12,932 bases of DNA from assembly GCA_023440705.1 (NCBI GenBank), contig JAEXRP010000081.1, positions 1 through 12,932 on the forward strand, written 5' to 3'. Positions 1-5,404 of this stretch are shown piece after piece. Origin of the DNA: Soonwooa sp023440705. Its GTDB lineage: Bacteria; Bacteroidota; Bacteroidia; Flavobacteriales; Weeksellaceae. The notes under the pieces are model-generated. The model saw only the letters and a list, made by a program, of their open reading frames with translations. It was not told the DNA's origin and searched no databases. The position numbers were made by a program, and so were the translations under genes. Numbering within the stretch: the stretch's first letter is position 1; every line of letters starts with the position of its first letter.

Positions 1-1
1 G

Positions 2-256
2 CAAATGAATGACTATAACGCATCTAGGTTTATAGTAGATTTATATCCAAATCCTGCGAAGCACGAGGTGTTCTACCAAATTTCTAAGAACTTAATGCTA
101 AAGCACATTAAAATATTCGACGCATCAGGAAAGTTAATTGCTAAACCAAACATCAAACAAAATCGTATAGACACCGCTAATTTGCCATCGGGAATATACT
201 ATGTCCATTTTATAACAGATCAAAAAATAATTACAAAAAAATTGATTGTGAAGTAA
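2..256 (+). CDS. C-terminal fragment of a T9SS-exported protein (type A sorting domain)
   Basis: The reading frame is open to the left edge of the window, so this is the 3' end of a longer gene and the ATG at 5 is probably internal. About 75 residues match the type A C-terminal sorting domain of the Bacteroidota type IX (Por) secretion system: a YPNPA motif near the start, alternating short beta strands, a conserved 'DASGK' turn, a 'LPSGIYYV' segment, and a Lys-rich end (KKLIVK). In this family the domain directs the protein across the outer membrane through T9SS, is then cleaved off, and the cargo is attached to the cell surface or released. The cargo domain lies outside the window, so its function cannot be told. 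A bidirectional-looking terminator follows the stop by about 20 bases. Confidence 0.85.
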   Translation, partial: QMNDYNASRFIVDLYPNPAKHEVFYQISKNLMLKHIKIFDASGKLIAKPNIKQNRIDTANLPSGIYYVHFITDQKIITKKLIVK

Positions 257-276
257 TTTTACATTTCAATTGTAAT

Positions 277-302
277 AAAACCTCGCAGTCATGCGAGGTT
301 TT
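277..302. terminator. Bidirectional intrinsic terminator
   Basis: A perfect 11-bp inverted repeat (arms AAAACCTCGCA at 277-287 and TGCGAGGTTTT at 292-302) with the 4-base loop GTCA. It lies between the convergent ends of the T9SS cargo gene (stop 256) and the acetyltransferase (stop 360). The A-run before the left arm and the T-run ending the right arm let the hairpin work in both directions. Confidence 0.85.
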
Positions 303-359
303 ATGATTTTAAATAATCTTCTACGCCAAAATATATTATCTAGGTTAGAAACTTTTTTG

Positions 360-809
360 TTATGGTTCGTAGGTCATAATGCTGCGTTTATGCATTTTGA
401 AACCTAGTTTTTGATAAAGATGAATCGCGCGTTCGTTGTGATTTTCGATTTCAAGGAACATCATTTTCAGATTTTGTTTCTGTGCAAATTCCTGCGCAAA
501 AGCGACCGCTTTGCCACCATATTTTTTGCCTTGTGCTTCAGGTTTTATATACAATTCGTCCAGAAAACACATCATTCCTCCAAATTCAAACGAGAATAAA
601 TAATTGAGAATCATGTAACCAACAACTTCTTTTTCTTCATTTTTTAAAATAAAACATTGACCAAGATTTGGACTTTCAACAAAAATTTCAAAATTTTTAC
701 GCGTCGTTTCGGTATCAAAAGGATAGCCATCAATTTCGTAAAAGTCTTTCATCATCGGCATTACCAAGCTTATTTCGTCAAGATCAAGTTTGTCTATTTT
801 CAAATCCAT
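360..809 (-). CDS. GNAT-family N-acetyltransferase
   Basis: A single-domain Gcn5-related acetyltransferase of 149 residues from the chosen start; acetyl-CoA is the donor and the acceptor is unknown. The acetyl-CoA pyrophosphate loop is visible as 'EAQGKKYGGKA' after the beta-4 strand 'MMCFLDELYIKP', and the C-terminal motif B as 'ENHNERAIHLYQKLGFK'. The loop has Lys where the usual Q/R-x-x-G-x-G/A pattern has its first Gly. The frame could begin at an upstream ATG (851, 163 residues). I prefer the ATG at 809 because a good minus-strand promoter (-7 box TAACTTTG at 824-831) lies inside the longer version and because the 'MDLKIDKLDL' start fits the family. The gene is divergent from the BlaI-like repressor and its promoter abuts the operator palindrome at 860-881, so co-regulation is plausible. 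Specific activity is not predictable. Confidence 0.85.
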   Translation of the reverse strand: MDLKIDKLDLDEISLVMPMMKDFYEIDGYPFDTETTRKNFEIFVESPNLGQCFILKNEEKEVVGYMILNYLFSFEFGGMMCFLDELYIKPEAQGKKYGGKAVAFAQEFAQKQNLKMMFLEIENHNERAIHLYQKLGFKMHKRSIMTYEP

Positions 810-823
810 TTCATAATTTTTCA

Positions 824-857
824 CAAAGTTAGGCATTAAATATTTGGTCATTCAAAA
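824..857 (-). promoter_or_regulatory. Promoter of the acetyltransferase gene
   Basis: Read on the minus strand: a -33 element TTTTG (853-857), 21 bases, then a perfect Bacteroidota -7 box TAACTTTG (824-831). Transcription would begin near 817, just upstream of the ATG at 809. It interleaves with the divergent repressor promoter. Confidence 0.6.
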
Positions 858-873
858 TTTAACTCTACATTTG
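843..873 (+). promoter_or_regulatory. Promoter of the blaI/mecI-like repressor operon
   Basis: A -33 element TTTG (843-846), 19 bases, then a perfect -7 box TACATTTG (866-873), matching the Bacteroidota sigma consensus TTTG-N19-TAnnTTTG. The start point would be near 880, giving a leader of under 20 bases before the ATG at 898. The -7 box covers the centre of the 22-bp palindrome, which is the geometry expected for repression by occlusion. Confidence 0.65.
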
Positions 874-881
874 TAGAGTTA
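860..881. promoter_or_regulatory. BlaI/MecI-type operator palindrome
   Basis: A perfect inverted repeat with 10-base arms (TAACTCTACA at 860-869, TGTAGAGTTA at 872-881) around TT. The core TACA-N2-TGTA is the half-site type bound by BlaI/MecI winged-helix dimers. A third half-site, TGTAGA, recurs at 892-897, exactly 20 bases after the one at 872, directly before the repressor ATG. The site lies between two divergent genes, so it can autoregulate the repressor operon and may also affect the acetyltransferase. Direct binding is inferred from family knowledge. Confidence 0.75.
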
Positions 882-897
882 GATAGTTATTTGTAGA

Positions 898-1275
898 ATG
901 AAAATTAAATTAACCGAAGCAGAAAAAGAAGTTATGCAAGTCCTTTGGGAAAAGGAAAAAGCCTTTATGAAAGATATTATCGATGCTTATCCTGATCCAA
1001 AACCTGCAACAACGACGATCGCAACTTTGCTAAAAAGGATGCAAAACAAAGATTTTGTTGGCTACGAATTGTTTGGAAATTCGCGGGAATATTTTCCTAA
1101 AATTGAAAAAGAGCACTATTTTTCTTCTGAAATGAAAAGCATGATTCACAATTTTTTCGATAATTCGGTGAGTCAATTTGCATCGTTTTTTACTCAAAAT
1201 GCAAAGCTTAGTCAAAAAGAATTAAAAGAGTTGCGCGACATGATTGATGAAAAAATTGAAAACCCAAAGTCATGA
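898..1275 (+). CDS. BlaI/MecI/CopY-family transcriptional repressor
   Basis: 125 residues, the normal length of the family. Residues about 4-75 form the winged helix ('LTEAEKEVMQVLWE', then the recognition part 'PATTTIATLLKRMQNK'), and the remainder is a helical dimerisation region ending 'LSQKELKELRDMIDEK'. Such repressors bind TACA/TGTA operators as dimers and are inactivated by cleavage after the cognate membrane protease senses a signal. The cognate M56 protease gene overlaps by 4 bases (ATGA at 1272-1275), so the two are translationally coupled. From memory of S. aureus MecI, whose scissile Asn101-Phe102 bond precedes a similar C-terminal stretch, the equivalent bond here appears to be Phe97-Phe98, so the cleavage sequence may differ. 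No beta-lactamase or PBP gene is adjacent, so resistance gene names are not justified. Confidence 0.92.
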   Translation: MKIKLTEAEKEVMQVLWEKEKAFMKDIIDAYPDPKPATTTIATLLKRMQNKDFVGYELFGNSREYFPKIEKEHYFSSEMKSMIHNFFDNSVSQFASFFTQNAKLSQKELKELRDMIDEKIENPKS

Positions 1276-2672
1276 TTCCGTTTTATCTAAAATACGTTGC
1301 AGTAAGCAGTTTGCTGATTATTTTTTATTATTTGGTTTTAGAAAATCAAAAGAATCATCGTTTCAAAAGGTTCTTTTTGCTGGCAAGTTTAGCTTTTAGT
1401 TTGGGGATTCCTTTTATCGAAATTCCTTTCGGAAGTTATTATGTTAAAGCTTCTACTTTTAATCTTGGACAAGAAGCTATCCAATCTCAGATTATTGAGG
1501 AAGCGCCAAAATTGGATATTTATCAAATTCTGTTCTATCTATATGTAATGATTGTCGGGATTTTAATTCTGAAATTAATTTTCAAAATCGGACAAATATT
1601 ATTTAAAAAAGTAAAAGCAAAAAATATAGTTTTTAAAACTTATAAAATTTCGCTTTTAGAGGAAAACATAACTGCTTTCAGCTTTTTAAATACGATCTAC
1701 GTCAATCGACAACGATTTGAAAATAATAACCTAGATGACAGCATTCTCGTACACGAACAGACGCATATCACGCAAAAACATAGTTTTGATATTTTATTAA
1801 TTGAATTTTTAAAAGCTTTGTTTTGGTTAAATCCTGCATTATATTTTTTCAAAAATGCTATTACAACCAACCATGAATTTTTGGCTGACGACGCTGTTTT
1901 AAAACAAAAATCACTAAAAGATTATCAAGAGATAATTTATCAAGAAGTTTCTAATCATTTTTTCCCACTGACACAAACATTTAAACGAAATAATAACACC
2001 AAAAAAAGATTTATTATGATGAACACCAAAAAAAGCAATAAAATGGGCTTTCGTATTTTCGGATCTGTTCTATTTACTTGTGGCGTGGCATTTCTCTTTG
2101 CCGAAAAAGTTAAAACGCCAATTGCAATTAATGATTCGGTTTTAGAAAAGAATACTCAACAGAAAGTTGATGGTTTAGCACAAAGTACTACAACAGAATT
2201 TCAAACTTCTAAACCTGCGATTGCAAATAAAGTTAGCGATACAATAAAACGTAAAAACGAACTGGAAGCTCCAAAAATTGCTGGTAACGCTTCAAAATCT
2301 GAATCCACAGAAGTAGAAAAACCTGCGGAATATCCGGGCGGAATTGGTAAGCTGAGACGCGATTTAGCAATGGAAATCAACACAATTTCTTTTGAAAACA
2401 TGAAAGGATTTTTAAAAACTGAAAGTATGATTAAGATAGATTCGGAAGGGAAATTTGTTACTGTTACAACCACTGGTGAAAATCAAAACTTTAACAAAGA
2501 GGTTGAAAGAACACTTAATAAAATTCTTCAAAACGTCACTTGGGAACCAGCAAAGAAAGATGGCAAAAGCATTACTTCATATTACAAGCTACCAGTCGTG
2601 ATGCAATTTGCAGAAGATGGAAAAATGCCTCCTCCACCTCCACCGCCATCTCAATCAAGAAAATCAAAATAA
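1272..2672 (+). CDS. M56-family (BlaR1/MecR1-type) membrane metallopeptidase with TonB-C-like periplasmic domain
   Basis: 466 residues in the inner membrane; the expected sensor-protease partner of the upstream repressor. Transmembrane helices are apparent at about 5-24, 33-51, 86-106 and 258-277. The cytosolic loop between the last two carries the zinc site: HEQTH at 161-165 and the distal ligand in EFLAD at 202-206. This matches BlaR1 topology. The C-terminus differs: there is no penicillin-binding domain, and instead a Ser/Thr/Lys-rich linker (about 280-350) leads to a region at about 351-446 resembling the TonB C-terminal domain, beginning 'EYPGG' and containing 'VTWEPAKKDGKSI' and 'YKLPVVMQF'. 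The protein ends with seven consecutive prolines (453-459) and a basic tail. Similar M56-TonB-C fusions are known in Bacteroidota, but their stimulus is not. A terminator follows directly, so the operon appears to be these two genes. Confidence 0.9.
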   Translation: MIPFYLKYVAVSSLLIIFYYLVLENQKNHRFKRFFLLASLAFSLGIPFIEIPFGSYYVKASTFNLGQEAIQSQIIEEAPKLDIYQILFYLYVMIVGILILKLIFKIGQILFKKVKAKNIVFKTYKISLLEENITAFSFLNTIYVNRQRFENNNLDDSILVHEQTHITQKHSFDILLIEFLKALFWLNPALYFFKNAITTNHEFLADDAVLKQKSLKDYQEIIYQEVSNHFFPLTQTFKRNNNTKKRFIMMNTKKSNKMGFRIFGSVLFTCGVAFLFAEKVKTPIAINDSVLEKNTQQKVDGLAQSTTTEFQTSKPAIANKVSDTIKRKNELEAPKIAGNASKSESTEVEKPAEYPGGIGKLRRDLAMEINTISFENMKGFLKTESMIKIDSEGKFVTVTTTGENQNFNKEVERTLNKILQNVTWEPAKKDGKSITSYYKLPVVMQFAEDGKMPPPPPPPSQSRKSK

Positions 2673-2673
2673 C

Positions 2674-2701
2674 AAAAAAGAGCCAAATGAGGCTCTTTTT
2701 T
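2674..2701 (+). terminator. Intrinsic terminator of the repressor-protease operon
   Basis: Arms AAAAAAGAGCC (2674-2684) and GGCTCTTTTTT (2691-2701) form an 11-bp stem with loop AAATGA, ending in six T. It begins one base after the stop codon of the M56 protease. Confidence 0.88.
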
Positions 2702-2734
2702 CATTTTTAAACCCTATCGAAAGCAAAAAAATCT

Positions 2735-2742
2735 TAACTTTA
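2735..2742 (+). promoter_or_regulatory. Possible -7 box of the CoA-transferase/carboxylase operon
   Basis: TAACTTTA differs from the TAnnTTTG consensus only in the last base and lies 21 bases before the ATG at 2764. I see no good TTG-type -33 element at the right distance. The operon must start in this gap because a strong terminator precedes it. Confidence 0.35.
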
Positions 2743-2763
2743 AAGCATAATAATTCGTAAATA

Positions 2764-3423
2764 ATGAGTCTTACAAAAGAGCAAATTGCCCAGCGTATAG
2801 CAAAGGAAATCAAGAATAATTCGTATGTTAATTTAGGAATTGGTATTCCAACTTTGGTCGCCAATTATATTCCAGAAGGGATAAATGTAGTGCTACAGTC
2901 CGAAAATGGACTTCTTGGCATGGGACCTTTCCCAATCGAGGGCGAAGAAGATCCAGATCTTATCAATGCTGGAAAACAAACCATCACAACTTTACCAGGT
3001 TCTGCAGTTTTTGACTCAGCAATGAGTTTTGGGATGATTCGTGCACAAAAAGTAGATTTAACGATACTTGGTGCAATGGAAGTTTCAGAAAACGGTGATA
3101 TCGCCAACTGGAAAATTCCTGGCAAAATGGTAAAAGGAATGGGCGGCGCAATGGATTTGGTAGCTTCTGCGAAGAACATTATTGTAGCGATGCAACAAGT
3201 TAACAAACACGGCGAAAGCAAGTTGTTGTCAGAATGTACCTTGCCTTTAACTGGTGTTAAATGCATCAAAAAAATCGTTACCGAATTAGGTGTTTATGAA
3301 GTTCTGCCAGAAGGCGGTTTCCGACTTTTAGAAAGAGCGCCAGGCGTTAGCGTTGATGATATTAAAAAAGCAACAGCGGGTAAATTAATTGCCGACGAGA
3401 ATGCTCCTGAAATGACATTTTAA
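2764..3423 (+). CDS. scoB: 3-oxoacid CoA-transferase subunit B
   Basis: 219 residues, the usual length of the beta subunit of succinyl-CoA:3-ketoacid (or acetoacetate) CoA-transferases. These enzymes move CoA between carboxylic acids through a glutamyl-CoA intermediate. The catalytic Glu is seen at residue 47 in 'SENGLLGMG', preceded by the glycine loop 'NLGIGIPT'. Other family segments are 'DLINAGKQTITTLPG', 'GMIRAQKVDLTILGAMEVS', 'GAMDLVASAK' and the end 'LLERAPGVSVDDI'. It is the first gene of an operon with the acyl-CoA carboxylase genes, with a 27-base gap to the next. The partner subunit A normally lies immediately upstream of B, but here a terminator and an unrelated regulatory operon are upstream and no A subunit is in the window. 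Activity therefore depends on a partner encoded elsewhere. The family assignment is firm, the substrate pair is not. Confidence 0.93.
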   Translation: MSLTKEQIAQRIAKEIKNNSYVNLGIGIPTLVANYIPEGINVVLQSENGLLGMGPFPIEGEEDPDLINAGKQTITTLPGSAVFDSAMSFGMIRAQKVDLTILGAMEVSENGDIANWKIPGKMVKGMGGAMDLVASAKNIIVAMQQVNKHGESKLLSECTLPLTGVKCIKKIVTELGVYEVLPEGGFRLLERAPGVSVDDIKKATAGKLIADENAPEMTF

Positions 3424-3450
3424 ATTTTAAATAAATCCATATAAAAATCA

Positions 3451-3936
3451 ATGGGAAAATCTTTTAACGCTTCTGTTAATAAAAGTTACGACTTTAGTTT
3501 GACAGAAGACCAAATCCATGCAATTGATGCAGTGACTTTGGATAACGAAAATTATCACATCCTTCATCAAAACAAATCTTACCAAGCCGAAGTTGTTGAT
3601 GCCGATTTTAATCAAAAAAAATATACGGTTTCTGTTAACAACAATCTTTATGAAGTTGATATCCAAAACGATTTGGACAAGTTGATTAAAGAAATGGGCT
3701 TCGAAGTTGGAAAATCAAAACAAGTTAATGCGATTAAAGCGCCAATGCCAGGACTGATTTTGGAAATTTCTGTTGCAGTAGGACAAGAAGTTAACGAAGG
3801 CGATAGTCTTCTGATTCTTGAAGCGATGAAAATGGAAAACAGCTTCTACTCACCGAGACAAGGTGTTATTAAATCGATCGCTGTAGAAAAAGGTCAAGCG
3901 GTTGACAAAGGACAATTATTAATCGAATTCGAATAA
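3451..3936 (+). CDS. Biotin carboxyl carrier protein of an acyl-CoA carboxylase
   Basis: 161 residues. The C-terminal half (about 93-161) is a biotinyl domain: 'IKAPMPGLILEI' starts it and the biotinylation motif EAMKMEN places the carrier lysine at residue 127. The N-terminal half (about 1-85) is a separate beta-rich region ('YQAEVVDAD', 'YTVSVNNNLYEVDI'). It resembles the region that precedes the biotinyl domain in propionyl-CoA carboxylase alpha chains and decarboxylase gamma-type carriers, rather than the Pro/Ala linker of E. coli AccB. It would swing carboxybiotin between the biotin carboxylase and the carboxyltransferase encoded next (gaps of 14 and then 8 bases). Biotin protein ligase is not in the window. 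In many bacteria this carrier is fused to the biotin carboxylase; here it is a separate polypeptide. Confidence 0.93.
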   Translation: MGKSFNASVNKSYDFSLTEDQIHAIDAVTLDNENYHILHQNKSYQAEVVDADFNQKKYTVSVNNNLYEVDIQNDLDKLIKEMGFEVGKSKQVNAIKAPMPGLILEISVAVGQEVNEGDSLLILEAMKMENSFYSPRQGVIKSIAVEKGQAVDKGQLLIEFE

Positions 3937-3950
3937 AATCTAATCATAAA

Positions 3951-5396
3951 ATGAAAAAAATACTCGTAGCAAATCGAGGAGAAATAGCATTAAGAGTGAT
4001 GAAAACAGCTAAGAAAATGGGTATTAAAACCGTTGCTGTTTTCTCTGTTGCAGATAGAGAATCTCCTCATGTTAAATTTGCTGACGAAGCGGTTTGCATT
4101 GGTGAAGCGCCTTCCAATCAGTCTTATTTATTAGGCGATAAAATCATTGAAGTTTGTAAGGAATTAGGTGTTGACGGGATCCATCCTGGTTATGGCTTCT
4201 TGTCAGAAAATGCCGAATTTGCTGAAAAAGCCGAAGCTAATAATATTACGTTCATCGGTCCACGTTCTAAAGCGATCCATATTATGGGAAGTAAATTGGC
4301 TGCTAAAGAAGCGGTTAAAGCTTATGATATCCCGATGGTTCCTGGTCTTGACGAAGCAATCACCGATGTTGAAAAAGCTAAAAAAGTTGCCGTTGAAATT
4401 GGTTTCCCAATTTTGATTAAAGCTTCTGCTGGTGGTGGCGGAAAAGGTATGCGTGTTGTAGAAAACGAAGGCGAATTTGAGTCTCAAATGCAACGTGCTA
4501 TTTCCGAAGCGACTTCAGCTTTTGGTGATGGCTCTGTATTTATCGAAAAATATGTTGGTTCTCCAAAGCATATCGAAATTCAAGTTATGGCAGACGATCA
4601 TGGCAATATTCTTTATTTATTTGAGAGAGAATGTTCGGTACAACGTCGCCACCAAAAGGTTGTTGAGGAAGCGCCATCTGCGGTTTTGACACCAGAAATT
4701 AGAAAAGCAATGGGAGAAGCTGCTGTTAAAGTGGCTAAATCTTGTGATTATCTAGGCGCTGGTACTGTTGAATTCCTTTTGGATGAAAACAAAAACTTCT
4801 ATTTTCTAGAAATGAATACGCGTCTACAGGTAGAACATCCAGTAACCGAAATGATTACAGGAATGGACTTGGTAGAATTACAAATTCGTGTTGCTCGCGG
4901 CGAAGCTTTACCAATAAAACAAGAAGATTTAAAAATTGATGGTCACGCGCTAGAACTTCGTGTTTATGCAGAAGATCCATTGAATGATTTCTTACCAAGT
5001 GTTGGGACTTTAACGACGTATCAACCGCCAGTTGGTGAAGGTATTCGCGTGGATGATGGTTTTGCAGAAGGTATGGATGTTCCGATTTATTATGATCCAA
5101 TGCTTTCAAAATTAATCGTTCATGGTAAAGATCGTAACGAAGCGATTGAAAAAATGCTAGAAGCGATCCAAGATTACAAAGTTGAAGGCGTTAGCACGAC
5201 TCTGCCTTTCGGTAGTTTTGTATTCGATCATGAAGCTTTCCGTTCTGGAAACTTTGACACTAATTTTGTTAAAAAATATTACAGTCCAGAAATTATTGTT
5301 GAAACTCAAGCTAAAGAAGCTGAAGTTGCAGCATTAATCGCTTTGAAAAAATATCTTGAGGATCAAAAATTATTGCGTGTTCCTAATCAATTCTAA
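3951..5396 (+). CDS. accC: Biotin carboxylase subunit of acetyl-/propionyl-CoA carboxylase
   Basis: 481 residues; it carboxylates the biotin of the carrier protein using ATP and bicarbonate. Domain order is the N-terminal biotin carboxylase fold ('ILVANRGEIALRV' from residue 4), the ATP-grasp region with its glycine-rich loop at 157-168 (KASAGGGGKGMR), the 'ECSVQRRHQKVVEEAPS' segment at 228-243, and the catalytic/metal motif 'EMNTRLQVEHPVTE' at 287-300, then the C-terminal domain ('RVYAEDP...FLPS'). It is about 30 residues longer than E. coli AccC; the extra length is a C-terminal helix rich in Ala/Glu/Lys. The 'APSNQSYL' segment is of the propionyl/methylcrotonyl type. It is encoded between the carrier and the carboxyltransferase. 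The assignment as biotin carboxylase is certain; the acyl-CoA substrate is set by the next gene. Confidence 0.96.
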   Translation: MKKILVANRGEIALRVMKTAKKMGIKTVAVFSVADRESPHVKFADEAVCIGEAPSNQSYLLGDKIIEVCKELGVDGIHPGYGFLSENAEFAEKAEANNITFIGPRSKAIHIMGSKLAAKEAVKAYDIPMVPGLDEAITDVEKAKKVAVEIGFPILIKASAGGGGKGMRVVENEGEFESQMQRAISEATSAFGDGSVFIEKYVGSPKHIEIQVMADDHGNILYLFERECSVQRRHQKVVEEAPSAVLTPEIRKAMGEAAVKVAKSCDYLGAGTVEFLLDENKNFYFLEMNTRLQVEHPVTEMITGMDLVELQIRVARGEALPIKQEDLKIDGHALELRVYAEDPLNDFLPSVGTLTTYQPPVGEGIRVDDGFAEGMDVPIYYDPMLSKLIVHGKDRNEAIEKMLEAIQDYKVEGVSTTLPFGSFVFDHEAFRSGNFDTNFVKKYYSPEIIVETQAKEAEVAALIALKKYLEDQKLLRVPNQF

Positions 5397-5404
5397 ATCA
5401 AATC

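Noticed and set aside
807..851. ATG at 851 as start of the acetyltransferase
   Set aside because: It is possible, but a consensus -7 box at 824-831 lies inside this extension and the added residues do not look like part of the GNAT fold.
898..2672. Reading the BlaI/M56 pair as a beta-lactam resistance locus
   Set aside because: There is no penicillin-binding sensor domain on the protease and no beta-lactamase or PBP2a gene nearby, so the resistance role is not supported.
2865..3269. Minus-strand open frame opposite the CoA-transferase gene
   Set aside because: The plus-strand product is conserved along its whole length; the reverse frame shows no domain and no promoter.
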